From Spirochaetaceae bacterium (GTDB lineage Bacteria > Spirochaetota > Spirochaetia > DSM-2461), in the NCBI GenBank assembly GCA_016342385.1, contig JAEINM010000016.1, forward strand, positions 1 to 20,319: a DNA stretch of 20,319 nucleotides. Direction: 5' to 3'. The notes beneath the pieces were generated by a model. That model did not search any database, was not told the origin of the DNA, and worked only from the letters and a program-made list of their open reading frames with translations. Of the stretch, positions 1-8,624 are shown piece after piece; the stretch's first letter is position 1; each line of letters begins with the position of its first letter. A program made the translations under genes and the position numbers.

Positions 1-92
1 AAAGCAGATCTCTTTTCCAGGAACATACCAAAACTTGTGGGTAATAGTATGCCCTTCAGGGGGCTGGGGCTTCAGAGAGCCTTTTAGATAAA
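1..92. other. Window edge, no assignable gene
   Basis: Two plus-strand frames stay open from the window edge to stops at 85-87 and 89-91. A short imperfect hairpin, GGCT/AGCC at about 68-81 followed by TTTT, could end a plus-strand gene entering from the left. Neither frame is recognisable over fewer than 30 codons. On the minus strand an ATG at 26-24 could open a further gene leftwards, but it has no clear ribosome binding site. The stretch cannot be assigned from this sequence alone. Confidence 0.2.
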
Positions 93-2546
93 TCAATAGG
101 TATTCACAAGTGACCTGACTCTGATCTGATCTAACAGTTTTTGCACCTTCCATTCTCCCTTTCTCATAGTGACAATCTTTGTTTCTCCTCCATCGAGATA
201 GAAAAAGTTATCTGACAGAACAGCATCAATTTCAGTAAAATCAATTTCAACATAAAAGGCGGGGTATTCCGCTTTAACTGCTATCCAAAATTCTCTATCC
301 TTTCGGGTAATCTCTACCTCCAGTTGAGGATCCTGCAGATTCATATATTTATAGGGAGTAAAATTATGATAATCTTTAAATTCACTGCCATTTTTATCCC
401 TGTATATAACCGAAAGATAGAGATTCCTTTCACCGCCATTTTTCAGGATCTCAGTGAAAGTCCTTTTTTCAATCAGTTCCGATGAAAAGGGAGCGACAGA
501 AACCCTGTTTTCACCCCTCTTAATCAGTTGGCCCTTCAGATCATAGAGTTTCCACTCCAGATTTCCCGATGTACATTCTCTGCTCTCATTGGAAACGTGA
601 ATTGCTGCCGATGTTTCATCGCCGTCAATGGATAAGAGAATATTGTCATAGGCTCTTTTGGCGCCATAGTGAAGTGCTTTCCAGCGTCCGTAATAATCTA
701 TGCTCGACCACGAGGCGACGGGCCAGTTATCGTTGATTTGCCAGTAGGTGGAACCCATGCAGCGTCCCCGGTTTCTCCGCCAGTGTTTGATCCCGGTGGT
801 TATGGCTTCGGCCTGACTGATCTGGGATACAAAGACGAGAGAATCGAGATCTTTCGGATATGGGAAATATTTTGAGATATAGGTGAGGATCTTTCCGTTT
901 CCCCCAATGCATTTCTGGTGTTCCTCCATGACCGGAGAGAAAATGTTGAGATCTTCTTCTACAGTAAAACTTCTAATAGTCTTTATCGAGGGAAATGACT
1001 CAAATCCGAATTCCGACATGAAGCGGAAATAGTGTTTCTTGAATTGGGAAAAATCCTTGTTCCCGTGCCAGACATCCCAGTAATGGCAGTCTCCTCTGTC
1101 GGGATCGTTGGGGTTTTCGAAATTTCCCCCCGATGAGGGAGACGCGGGCCAGTAAAAGAGTTCCGGGCAGATCTCTGAGATTATTTGGGGGAAGATAAAC
1201 TGATATTGCTTCAGGTACTCGGCTTTTTCTTCGTTTGTCGCCTTGAACCAGGATATGACAGCCCATTCCATCTCATTGTTTCCGCATATCAGTCCGATAG
1301 AAGCATGGTGACGGATTCTGGTCAGATTGTCTTTCAGTTCCTCGGTTACATTTTGCATAAAGCTGTCGTTTCTGACATCATATAGGGCGCAGGCAAACAT
1401 CAGGTCATGCCAGATGATCAGGCCGTTCTCATCACAGAGATCAAAAAAGTGATCCGATGGATAGACTCCGCCTCCCCAGACCCGGATACAGTTGAAATTG
1501 GCGGTCCGGCAATCCTGGATCAGCTGCTCGGTTTTGTAAATGTCATTGCGGTTCAGGAATACATCTTCGGGGATGTAATTCCCTCCTCTGGCAAAGAGGG
1601 AAATCCCGTTGCAGTTGAAATTAAATGTTTCGCCCCAGTCATCTTTTTTCTGTTCGACTGTAAGGGTTCGCAATCCTATTCTCATGGAAAGGTCATCAAT
1701 AACCACATGGTGATCTTCGAGAAAGAATTCAAGCTGATAGAGGGGCTGATCTCCCAGACCGTTAGGCCACCAGAGCCGGGGGTTTTCAACTTCATATTCT
1801 GTCGTTCCACTGAGGGGAACTGTGAAATCACAAGTCTTACCATCGGGTGAAGTCAGTACTGTTTTTATGGTGAGATTACCGTCTCCGAAAGACTCAATTT
1901 CAGGACTCAGCTGGAGGATCACTTTACTGTCCTTATGGATTTGGCTTATATGGACTGAATGCAACCTAGCTGTATCATAGGCTTTAATTTTAATATCCCG
2001 CCAGATCCCCAGATCGGGTACTTTGGGACCCCAGTCCCAGCCATAACTGCAGTGACTCTTACGGATCATATTAAAGCCCTCTACAGAGGTTATTCCCTGG
2101 TTATCCGCCCCGTAGAGGTTTCTTCTCTTTTTTTCATTCCTTATGTATTCCAGTGAGTTTTTGAATAGGATTTTCAGAGAGTTTTTTCCGGGGATCAGGT
2201 TTTCTGAAACATTAAATCTCCAAATCCTGTGCATATTGTCTGTTGCGGCGATTTTATGATCATTAAGGAAAATTTCAGTTATTGTATCCAGACCCTCGGC
2301 TTCCAGATAGATGTTCTCATTTTCCAATTGAGACATATCCACAGAAAACTCTCTGCTCCATATGAAATCTCTATCGGCTATCTCGAGGGCTATTTTGTTA
2401 TTCTCCCGGAAGAATAAACCTTCCTCTCCAAAATACCCCTTCTCTTCGAGGGCATAAAAGAGTGAACCGGGAACGTTTCCCCATAAATGATAGATACCAT
2501 CTGCCGATATAATATCCCATTTCCCTTTCAAATTCAGAATCTTCAT
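93..2546 (-). CDS. Beta-mannosidase, glycoside hydrolase family 2
   Basis: An 817-residue protein of typical GH2 beta-mannosidase length. The family hydrolyses terminal beta-D-mannosyl residues from mannan-derived oligosaccharides with retention of configuration. The sugar-binding and Ig-like domains occupy roughly residues 1-290 and the TIM barrel about 300-640, followed by beta domains. The acid/base is in GNNEMEW (Glu425) and the nucleophile is Glu512 in MSEFGFESF. The aromatic stretch YWQINDNWPVASW (601-613) is typical of mannosidases rather than beta-galactosidases. No signal peptide is visible, so the enzyme should be cytoplasmic and act on imported oligosaccharides. It lies 7 nt after the cyclase gene. 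The Shine-Dalgarno AAGGA (2555-2551) overlaps the cyclase stop, which indicates coupled translation and supports the ATG at 2546. Function is sure at family level; the exact substrate is inferred. Confidence 0.93.
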   Translation of the reverse strand: MKILNLKGKWDIISADGIYHLWGNVPGSLFYALEEKGYFGEEGLFFRENNKIALEIADRDFIWSREFSVDMSQLENENIYLEAEGLDTITEIFLNDHKIAATDNMHRIWRFNVSENLIPGKNSLKILFKNSLEYIRNEKKRRNLYGADNQGITSVEGFNMIRKSHCSYGWDWGPKVPDLGIWRDIKIKAYDTARLHSVHISQIHKDSKVILQLSPEIESFGDGNLTIKTVLTSPDGKTCDFTVPLSGTTEYEVENPRLWWPNGLGDQPLYQLEFFLEDHHVVIDDLSMRIGLRTLTVEQKKDDWGETFNFNCNGISLFARGGNYIPEDVFLNRNDIYKTEQLIQDCRTANFNCIRVWGGGVYPSDHFFDLCDENGLIIWHDLMFACALYDVRNDSFMQNVTEELKDNLTRIRHHASIGLICGNNEMEWAVISWFKATNEEKAEYLKQYQFIFPQIISEICPELFYWPASPSSGGNFENPNDPDRGDCHYWDVWHGNKDFSQFKKHYFRFMSEFGFESFPSIKTIRSFTVEEDLNIFSPVMEEHQKCIGGNGKILTYISKYFPYPKDLDSLVFVSQISQAEAITTGIKHWRRNRGRCMGSTYWQINDNWPVASWSSIDYYGRWKALHYGAKRAYDNILLSIDGDETSAAIHVSNESRECTSGNLEWKLYDLKGQLIKRGENRVSVAPFSSELIEKRTFTEILKNGGERNLYLSVIYRDKNGSEFKDYHNFTPYKYMNLQDPQLEVEITRKDREFWIAVKAEYPAFYVEIDFTEIDAVLSDNFFYLDGGETKIVTMRKGEWKVQKLLDQIRVRSLVNTY

Positions 2547-2553
2547 GAATTCC

Positions 2554-5250
2554 TTATTTCTTCACAAGATTGTACACGCCATCCCAATCGGCAGAGGGGG
2601 CTTTCTTGTTGTACTGCCGGCACCTTTTAATGAATACCTTTGACGGTCCGTCTTCGGGGAGGAATGTCAGAACCTGTTTGAAGTGCTCCTCGGCGAAAGC
2701 CCATTTTTTGGAACGGAAATGATTGAGAGCTTCAGTGTAGACCTGATATCCCTCTCTCTGATTCTCCGACAGATTTTTTCTGAAGCAGCACAGTTCATGG
2801 ATTGTCACCGGTCTGTTAATCCCCACTACCCGTACTTTATCGAGTTCTCTGGTGACAAACTCTTCGCCGATTTTCTTTTTAGTTGCGCCGCTGATAAGAA
2901 TCTGTGTACCGTACTGTTTATTGACACCTTCCAGCCGTGATGCCAGGTTTACATCACTTCCCATAATGGTATAGTCCATTTTCTGACTTGTTCCCATATT
3001 CCCCACAACCATGGGACCTGTATTAATCCCGAATCTGGTGAGTAGGGGCATGGGCGTTTTCCCTTTATCCAGTAATTCCCGGCTCAGTTTCAGCTCTTCA
3101 TCTCTCATTTTCAGAGCAGCTATACAGGCTTTAACAGCATGGTCTTCTATGTTCACCGGAGCACCGAAGAAACTGATAATGGCATCTCCTTCATATTTAT
3201 CGATGGTCCCTTTCTCTGCCATAATGATATCACTCATGGCTGTCAGGTAGGTGTTGAGAAGGGAGACCAGTTCGCCTGGAGTCAGTTTTTCTGAAATAGT
3301 GGAAAACCCCTTTATATCGGTGAAAATGGCTGTCAGTTCCCTCTCTTCACCTCCCAATGCCAGACGGCTCGGGTCATCAATCAGTTCGCTTATGACATCG
3401 ACAGACAGATAATGGGAGAACGCTCCTCTTATAAACCCCTTCTCTTTTGATTCTTTAAAAAAGTTGATGATTACAGCGGAGAGAAAAACAGTTACAGTCG
3501 TCAGGATGGTCGGGAGCATATACACATAGATTCCCCTGAAATAGAAAATTATTCCGGGAATAACAAAGGAGAGTAGTGTAAAAATAATACCTATAATTAC
3601 ACCGGTTCCGGGTTTCATTCGGATGACGATAAAACCGGATATGAAGGCCAGGCAGAAAGCGAGGATCCCTGAAATCCACCAGGGAGCATCATAGAGAAAA
3701 TCCTGCTGGAAAAGAGTATTCAATACGGCCGCATATAAACCGACATTCATATATTCTTTTTCGAAGGGATTCACTCCGATATCGGTAGTCGATGATCCGG
3801 AATATCCTATTATCGATATGGAACCTTTCAGCTCTTCATCCAAATATGCCCGGATTTTCAGAATGTCTTCTAATAAGGAACGGCTCTCGGGGTAAAATTC
3901 ATCTACTAATTTTTTCATATCTTCAATAATCAGTAATTCCTCTCCGGTCAGATCGGGATATTGACTGTAACCGTCTATTTCCCGGCGGATTAATTCTTCA
4001 CTGTCTCCATTGAGGAGCAGATCAATCTGGTCAAAGAGGTAATCCCGGGCTTCTCTGTAGGCTTTTACAGAAGAACCGTCTCCGGCAGCAATAAACTGAG
4101 CCTGAATATCCTGGAGCTCTTTGTAGTATTCAAGGATAGAAATCTCCCCTTCATAGTAGGGATAGCGGAGAAAATCATATTGATCCATAAGTTTAAGATT
4201 GTAGAAAAGCGATTCGATCAGGCGGTCATGTTCGTATAAAACGTAGAAAGGGAGATGTCTGAAACTGTCAATGTAGCTTTTATTGGGCCAGTTTATAAGC
4301 ATTCGTCCGTCCCGGGTCAGAGGAATTGTCATCTCCTTTCCTTTCAGTTTGAGGATTCTGCCGTCTGTTTCCATAGAGGGCCGGCCCATCATATTCCAGA
4401 ATGTCATAAATCCCAATTGGCCGTAATAATTGCCATCGTGATTATAAACCAGGTCTACTCTCCGCATGACCCCGTCAGAGTCTCTCTCCACCCGGGGAAA
4501 TCCCGCTGTTTTTGAACGGGACAATACTTCCATTATGGCCGGTTTCATCTCCTGTGCTATATGAAAAGGATCTTTGCCGTTGCTGTCGATTACCAGTTTT
4601 CTGTTTAGTGAAAAATTCTCAATGCCATATTTCCTGTGTTCGTCGGTAGTGGTTAAATCTTTTTCATCGATCATATTTATAGTGGAAGTGACATTTCCGA
4701 AATACCCGATGGCCTCACCGAGATATTTATCGTTATCCCGGGCCACTTTCTGCACTTCGCTCAGAAGGGCTGTCTTTTCCTGATCTATCAACCCGGAAAG
4801 CTCTTCCACATAGGTTTTTGCCTCTTCCAGGGTAATCCATTGTTCTGTGATGGACTGGAAGAGTCCTTCAGAATTCTGTTTAATGTCAGAAAAGGTATAA
4901 TTGAATTCTTCAGGTATGCTGTTATTCAATATCGAAAGATTTATCCCCGCCGGGCTTCTATCGATAAACTCAATATCGAGAAGGCTCCAATAGGGATCAA
5001 ATTCTTTCATCAGGATCATACCTTCGGCAAAAATATCTCTGCTTAAGGGGTACATGTTAATTTTGGCGATGGTGGGGTCATCTATATCGATAATAAGAAG
5101 TCTCTCATCTTCTTCAATCTCCGGCCGGATGAAAAGGGCCAGGTCATATAATTTACTGTCCAGTCCCCTGTAGAAATCATTAAAAATGAATCCTGTGAAT
5201 AATAAGGCCGACAGAAATGTTATGGATAAAGTAATCAGTATTTTTTTCAT
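2554..5250 (-). CDS. CHASE2-domain class III adenylate cyclase
   Basis: An 898-residue inner-membrane signalling protein predicted to make cAMP in response to an extracytoplasmic cue. Order: membrane helix at about 5-23, periplasmic CHASE2 region at about 25-520, three membrane helices at about 524-597, cyclase domain at about 635-825, and a C-terminal segment (835-880) that looks like one or two TPR-type helices. CHASE2 hallmarks include DGVMRR (260-264 region) and GYSGSSTTDIGVNP. Catalytic residues are complete: metal-binding Asp645 (FTDIKGFS) and Asp689, purine-binding Lys685 and Thr761, and transition-state Asn768 and Arg772. Thr rather than Asp at 761 points to class IIIb, a group in which several members respond to bicarbonate; that response is inferred here. 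The CHASE2 part is long, with charged helical stretches at about 112-180 and 340-470. No strong Shine-Dalgarno is seen before the ATG. It is co-directional with the mannosidase and divergent from the envelope operon. Confidence 0.92.
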   Translation of the reverse strand: MKKILITLSITFLSALLFTGFIFNDFYRGLDSKLYDLALFIRPEIEEDERLLIIDIDDPTIAKINMYPLSRDIFAEGMILMKEFDPYWSLLDIEFIDRSPAGINLSILNNSIPEEFNYTFSDIKQNSEGLFQSITEQWITLEEAKTYVEELSGLIDQEKTALLSEVQKVARDNDKYLGEAIGYFGNVTSTINMIDEKDLTTTDEHRKYGIENFSLNRKLVIDSNGKDPFHIAQEMKPAIMEVLSRSKTAGFPRVERDSDGVMRRVDLVYNHDGNYYGQLGFMTFWNMMGRPSMETDGRILKLKGKEMTIPLTRDGRMLINWPNKSYIDSFRHLPFYVLYEHDRLIESLFYNLKLMDQYDFLRYPYYEGEISILEYYKELQDIQAQFIAAGDGSSVKAYREARDYLFDQIDLLLNGDSEELIRREIDGYSQYPDLTGEELLIIEDMKKLVDEFYPESRSLLEDILKIRAYLDEELKGSISIIGYSGSSTTDIGVNPFEKEYMNVGLYAAVLNTLFQQDFLYDAPWWISGILAFCLAFISGFIVIRMKPGTGVIIGIIFTLLSFVIPGIIFYFRGIYVYMLPTILTTVTVFLSAVIINFFKESKEKGFIRGAFSHYLSVDVISELIDDPSRLALGGEERELTAIFTDIKGFSTISEKLTPGELVSLLNTYLTAMSDIIMAEKGTIDKYEGDAIISFFGAPVNIEDHAVKACIAALKMRDEELKLSRELLDKGKTPMPLLTRFGINTGPMVVGNMGTSQKMDYTIMGSDVNLASRLEGVNKQYGTQILISGATKKKIGEEFVTRELDKVRVVGINRPVTIHELCCFRKNLSENQREGYQVYTEALNHFRSKKWAFAEEHFKQVLTFLPEDGPSKVFIKRCRQYNKKAPSADWDGVYNLVKK

Positions 5251-5574
5251 ATTCTAATATTAAACCATAAAATGCTTTATTTTAAAGAAAAATATGTTTT
5301 AGTGGTTATTTCAGTTTTTCAATAAGCCCGTAGCACTTATTTTTAACTATATGCAAATAGAGTTGCATTTAGTTCATTTTCCCACCCCAAAAGAAAGAGA
5401 TGCATTATTTATTATTTGACCTAATTATAAGGAAGAATCTGGAAAAATCATGTCTTTGATTTTAAATCGGGAATTCCAGAGAATTTCAGGATAAAATGAT
5501 AAGAGAACAATAAATAAATATTTAATTAGGCTATGCTAATGAGAGAAGTGTATACTTGGTTCATGGGAGGTCTT
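5251..5574. promoter_or_regulatory. Divergent AT-rich intergenic region with inverted repeat
   Basis: This 324-base stretch separates the cyclase from the lipoprotein gene and must hold both promoters. It has no credible gene. The clearest structure is a perfect inverted repeat, ATGCAA-(6 nt)-TTGCAT at 5351-5368, extended by an A/T pair at 5349/5370 across one mismatch, a layout typical of a dimeric regulator site. A shorter one, CTTTA-TTT-TAAAG, lies at 5275-5287 in the cyclase leader. A TTGACC at 5416-5421 and a TAAAAT at 5492-5497 resemble promoter hexamers but are not properly spaced, so no promoter is called. Confidence 0.4.
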
Positions 5575-6885
5575 ATGAATAGGCTTTTAGTTGCAGCTAT
5601 TGCTGTAATGTTTTTAATTTCCTGTCAGGGTGCTTTGTGGGAAGGGGAAAATTCCGACACAATTACCATATCCGTCGACAACCCCTTTTATCAGGGCGGA
5701 TCGCCCTCAACGGCTTCCAGAGCCCTGGCTATGCAGGGGCAGTATTTATACATCGAACTGGCGCTGATAACAGATCAGGCTGCTTTTGATGCTGATTTTA
5801 CAAAGCCAATGACTGGTAATGGAATCTGGTCAGATAAACCATGGGGGGGGCACGCAATAGTAGCTTTGCCTCTGTCTATTGGAACCGAATCTATTGAAGC
5901 CACTTTTCAGGGAGAACCTAAAGGAGTTCCTTTGCAGGTAAGGGCATTACTGGATATAGATCAATTTACACTTGAAGAGGGACTCTCTTTACTTTATGGA
6001 TCTGATGGTTACCCCATTTGTCACACATATAATTCGTCGGGAGCTACCTATAATGAGCAGCAGTGGATTACACTCTCAGCATTAGAGCTTAGCAGCAGAA
6101 CCATTCAACTTCCACTAAGACCTTCAGTTATAGATCTGGAGTTTTTACCCTGGACAGGTAGTTTAAATATGTATGATGATTATACATCAACTGCGATGAC
6201 AATGCCTTTTTCAGTAAATAACACCAGGTTTTTTCTCATAGAACCGGATATAGCAGCATTAGAAGTGAGAGATGTTGCTTATTACAGTCTTGTTTATGGG
6301 ACTGTTCCAGCTTCAGATACTCCACCTGCAAGTATATCATATCTATATGATAATGACGGATCAGCTTTTGAAGCGGGAACACCCTCTTATACGAGTAATC
6401 TCCCAGCTGCAGCAAATTTCACTTACAAATTGCTCCAGACTCATGTAGCAAATTTACCAGATTATACCAGTCCGGGTTATATTTTAGGGACTTCTCTCAT
6501 TAGTACTCCTAGTTCTTCATGGAATCTGAGTTTTGGACTGTTATATGACAATATAGATGCTAATGATGGTGGAAACAGTGATTTTTTTGTCTATGGGTCT
6601 ATTCCTTCTGGTTTTGATCAATCTGATTTGGACTTTAGAATTCTTAATATTGCTTCTGATTTTCTAGCAGAGGATATAGATACCATTGCTGAAATCAATT
6701 TGAATTCAGCTCTTTTTGACTCAAATTGGGATACCGCAGATATCACTTGGAGTGGTTTAGATTTTACATTTGCGGATCTTGTTTATTCACCACCAGTAGG
6801 TTCCTGGATTCTTGTCATTGCTCGAACTCCCGATGGTGAAGAATTCATTTTTGGTCGAACAACATTCCTATCATTAATGGTTTAA
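5575..6885 (+). CDS. Predicted surface or periplasmic lipoprotein, unknown function
   Basis: A 436-residue protein starting MNRLLVAAIAVMFLISC. The lipobox LISC places the lipidated Cys at residue 17. The start at 5575 is preferred over upstream in-frame ATGs at 5533, 5539 and 5563 because it has GGGAGG just before it and gives a normal lipoprotein signal peptide. The mature part is rich in Ser, Thr, Asp and aromatic residues, lacks further membrane segments, and looks beta-rich, as in adhesin-like lipoproteins. I do not recognise the family. The second half (about 6120-6880) is visibly more AT-rich than the neighbouring genes, which may reflect fast evolution or transfer. A run of eight G lies near codon 90. 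It is the first gene of the envelope operon; its TAA overlaps the AAGGA that precedes the next gene. Confidence 0.75.
   Translation: MNRLLVAAIAVMFLISCQGALWEGENSDTITISVDNPFYQGGSPSTASRALAMQGQYLYIELALITDQAAFDADFTKPMTGNGIWSDKPWGGHAIVALPLSIGTESIEATFQGEPKGVPLQVRALLDIDQFTLEEGLSLLYGSDGYPICHTYNSSGATYNEQQWITLSALELSSRTIQLPLRPSVIDLEFLPWTGSLNMYDDYTSTAMTMPFSVNNTRFFLIEPDIAALEVRDVAYYSLVYGTVPASDTPPASISYLYDNDGSAFEAGTPSYTSNLPAAANFTYKLLQTHVANLPDYTSPGYILGTSLISTPSSSWNLSFGLLYDNIDANDGGNSDFFVYGSIPSGFDQSDLDFRILNIASDFLAEDIDTIAEINLNSALFDSNWDTADITWSGLDFTFADLVYSPPVGSWILVIARTPDGEEFIFGRTTFLSLMV
5843..5850 (+). repeat. Poly-G tract (8 G) inside the lipoprotein gene
   Basis: Eight consecutive G encode the end of Trp and two Gly codons (TGG GGG GGG CAC). 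It is the longest G or C run noticed in the window; the next longest are of six. In its present length the reading frame is open. Loss or gain of one G would shift the frame early in the lipoprotein. Confidence 0.9.
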
Positions 6886-6894
6886 GGAAATTAT

Positions 6895-7347
6895 ATGAAG
6901 ATACTAATAATGTCATTATTACTGCTAACCCCCTTAATGTCTCTCTTCTCCCAATCCAATGAAGAACTGGATAGATTTTTAAATCAGCCCACTGCCGATC
7001 TGGCTTCTGCTGTCTGGCTGGTGTATCTCTCCTCGGGAACTCTCCCCTATGAGGCTACTCCCGAAGAGGCCATGGATTATCTGATGGAATCAGATAATCG
7101 CAGCCGGTTCGCCGGAAAGTCCGGAGATACTCCTATTACGTATCGAGAGTTTGCCCTGATTGCCATGGATGAACACGATCTGCCGGGAGGGCTGATGTAC
7201 AGAATATTCCGGTCCCCCCGCTATGCGGCTAAAGAAATGACCTACAGAAGGTGGATGCCGGGGAAACCCAAGGGCGGTACAGAACTGACTCCCTGGGATG
7301 TGACTACATCACTATCACAGATTCTAAGCTGGAAGGAGGAACAATGA
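6895..7347 (+). CDS. Small secreted protein, unknown function
   Basis: A 150-residue protein with a clear signal peptide (MKILIMSLLLLTPLMSLFSQ, probable cleavage near residue 20) and no Cys that would allow lipidation. The mature 130 residues are charged, probably helical, and contain a basic segment (YRRWMPGKPKGG, about 117-128). The segment TYREFALIAMDEHDLPGG resembles helix-loop-helix repeats of envelope proteins but I cannot name a family. The ATG at 6895 has AAGGA at 6884-6888 made from the stop of the preceding gene. Its own TGA overlaps the next gene's ATG (ATGA at 7344-7347), so the two are translationally coupled. It probably acts in the periplasm together with the barrel and FecR proteins; this is inferred from context only. 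Confidence 0.8.
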   Translation: MKILIMSLLLLTPLMSLFSQSNEELDRFLNQPTADLASAVWLVYLSSGTLPYEATPEEAMDYLMESDNRSRFAGKSGDTPITYREFALIAMDEHDLPGGLMYRIFRSPRYAAKEMTYRRWMPGKPKGGTELTPWDVTTSLSQILSWKEEQ

Positions 7348-8603
7348 TGAAGAAGATATTTGTCTTATTACTACTGACAGCTCTTATTTTGACTCCTCTC
7401 TCTTCAGCAGAATTTGAATGGGGTGGTATCTTTCAGAATACAACCTCCGGTTCCTCTGTAGGGGACTGGTCTCTGACTCAGGTTGACAGCATCTCCCTCT
7501 GGGCGGATCTTTCCTTTGTCCCCCTGTTCAATTTAAAATTTTCTGCGGGCTATAGACTGAAGTACAGCAATGAAACCCTGTCTCATATTCCCGAATTCGG
7601 AACTTTCTATGCCTATGGTTCCAATGACCGGATCTCCTATAAAGCCGGACGTTTCACTCTAAAAGACATGAATAATAATCTCTTCAGCACTACACTCGAT
7701 GGCGCTGAGTTCGGCTGGCGGAACCAGAAGATTGCCTTGAAAACCGGAACTGGTTTTACGGGACTTGTATTTAATGATAACAGCTCCGTTGCCATGACAT
7801 CTGTGGATTTTCAGGCCATAAGTGACGATGCTCTGCTGGCTTCTCCGCGGATGGCGGAGTATGTGGAAGCGGCCTTCTACATTCTTCCGGGAGACGGATC
7901 TCTGACAGCCGCTTTTCTGGCCCAGCAGGATCTGTGGGCCGAAAATACACTGGAATCGGAAGAAGGACAGCTCAATTCATTTTTTATCAATCTCGGTTTA
8001 AAGGGCCGTCTGGGAAATGCCCTTTTCTATAATCTCTATGGAACAGTACAAGCGGGATCTTACAATATGCCCGTTGATGACCGCTCTCTGGATGTACGCG
8101 CCGGAGCCATGGGATTAAAAGTGGATATTCCCCTTAACTTAGGATTGAAACCTCTTATCTCTGTGGATCTCTTTTATTCATCGGGAGACAAGTGGAGCAG
8201 GACTGACCATATGGGATCACTTATTGAACCTGTCGTCTCAGTCCTGAATCAATATACCCCTTTTACTATGACCAGTAAGGGATATGTATACAGTGTCGGT
8301 GCGGGAAATCAGATTTATAGTGATATTTCTCTGTCTATAAGTCCTTTCAGGGGATTTTCAATCGTACTTGAAAGTCTGACTCTCTTCCGCGCTGTAGACG
8401 GGCCGGTCTCGGAGCTTCCGGTCTCTGAGGAAATAAGCGATAGTTCCCTCTATCTGGGAGAAGAAATATCACTGGCTCTGAACTTTAAACCTCTGTCCGA
8501 TTTAGGATTTCAGATAAGAGGAGGAGCCTTTATTCCCAATGATTCGGTTGTAGCCGAAGGAGTTCAGTATAAAATCGGCGGGTTTTTCTCGCTGAGCTTT
8601 TAA
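7344..8603 (+). CDS. Outer-membrane beta-barrel protein
   Basis: A 419-residue protein with signal peptide MMKKIFVLLLLTALILTP and probable cleavage after LSSA. The rest is a string of alternating amphipathic beta strands with frequent Gly, Ser, Tyr and Phe, no hydrophobic helix, and a last strand ending in GGFFSLSF. A terminal Phe is the classic recognition signal for the outer-membrane assembly machinery. The frame is open from 7251, but the start at 7344 is chosen because GGAAGGAGGA (7331-7340) sits just before it and because a signal peptide follows directly; the ATG at 7347 is an equally possible start. It overlaps the upstream gene by 4 nt. Role as porin, adhesin or sensor cannot be told from the sequence. 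Confidence 0.82.
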   Translation: MMKKIFVLLLLTALILTPLSSAEFEWGGIFQNTTSGSSVGDWSLTQVDSISLWADLSFVPLFNLKFSAGYRLKYSNETLSHIPEFGTFYAYGSNDRISYKAGRFTLKDMNNNLFSTTLDGAEFGWRNQKIALKTGTGFTGLVFNDNSSVAMTSVDFQAISDDALLASPRMAEYVEAAFYILPGDGSLTAAFLAQQDLWAENTLESEEGQLNSFFINLGLKGRLGNALFYNLYGTVQAGSYNMPVDDRSLDVRAGAMGLKVDIPLNLGLKPLISVDLFYSSGDKWSRTDHMGSLIEPVVSVLNQYTPFTMTSKGYVYSVGAGNQIYSDISLSISPFRGFSIVLESLTLFRAVDGPVSELPVSEEISDSSLYLGEEISLALNFKPLSDLGFQIRGGAFIPNDSVVAEGVQYKIGGFFSLSF

Positions 8604-8624
8604 AGAAAGCTAAAGAGGTCGAAT

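Noticed and set aside
1407..1850. A 147-codon plus-strand open frame
   Set aside because: It lies entirely antisense to the beta-mannosidase catalytic domain and shows no recognisable domain or ribosome binding site.
5416..5497. Sigma-70 promoter for the lipoprotein from TTGACC or TTGATT and TAAAAT
   Set aside because: No pair of hexamers has a spacing of 16-18 bases.
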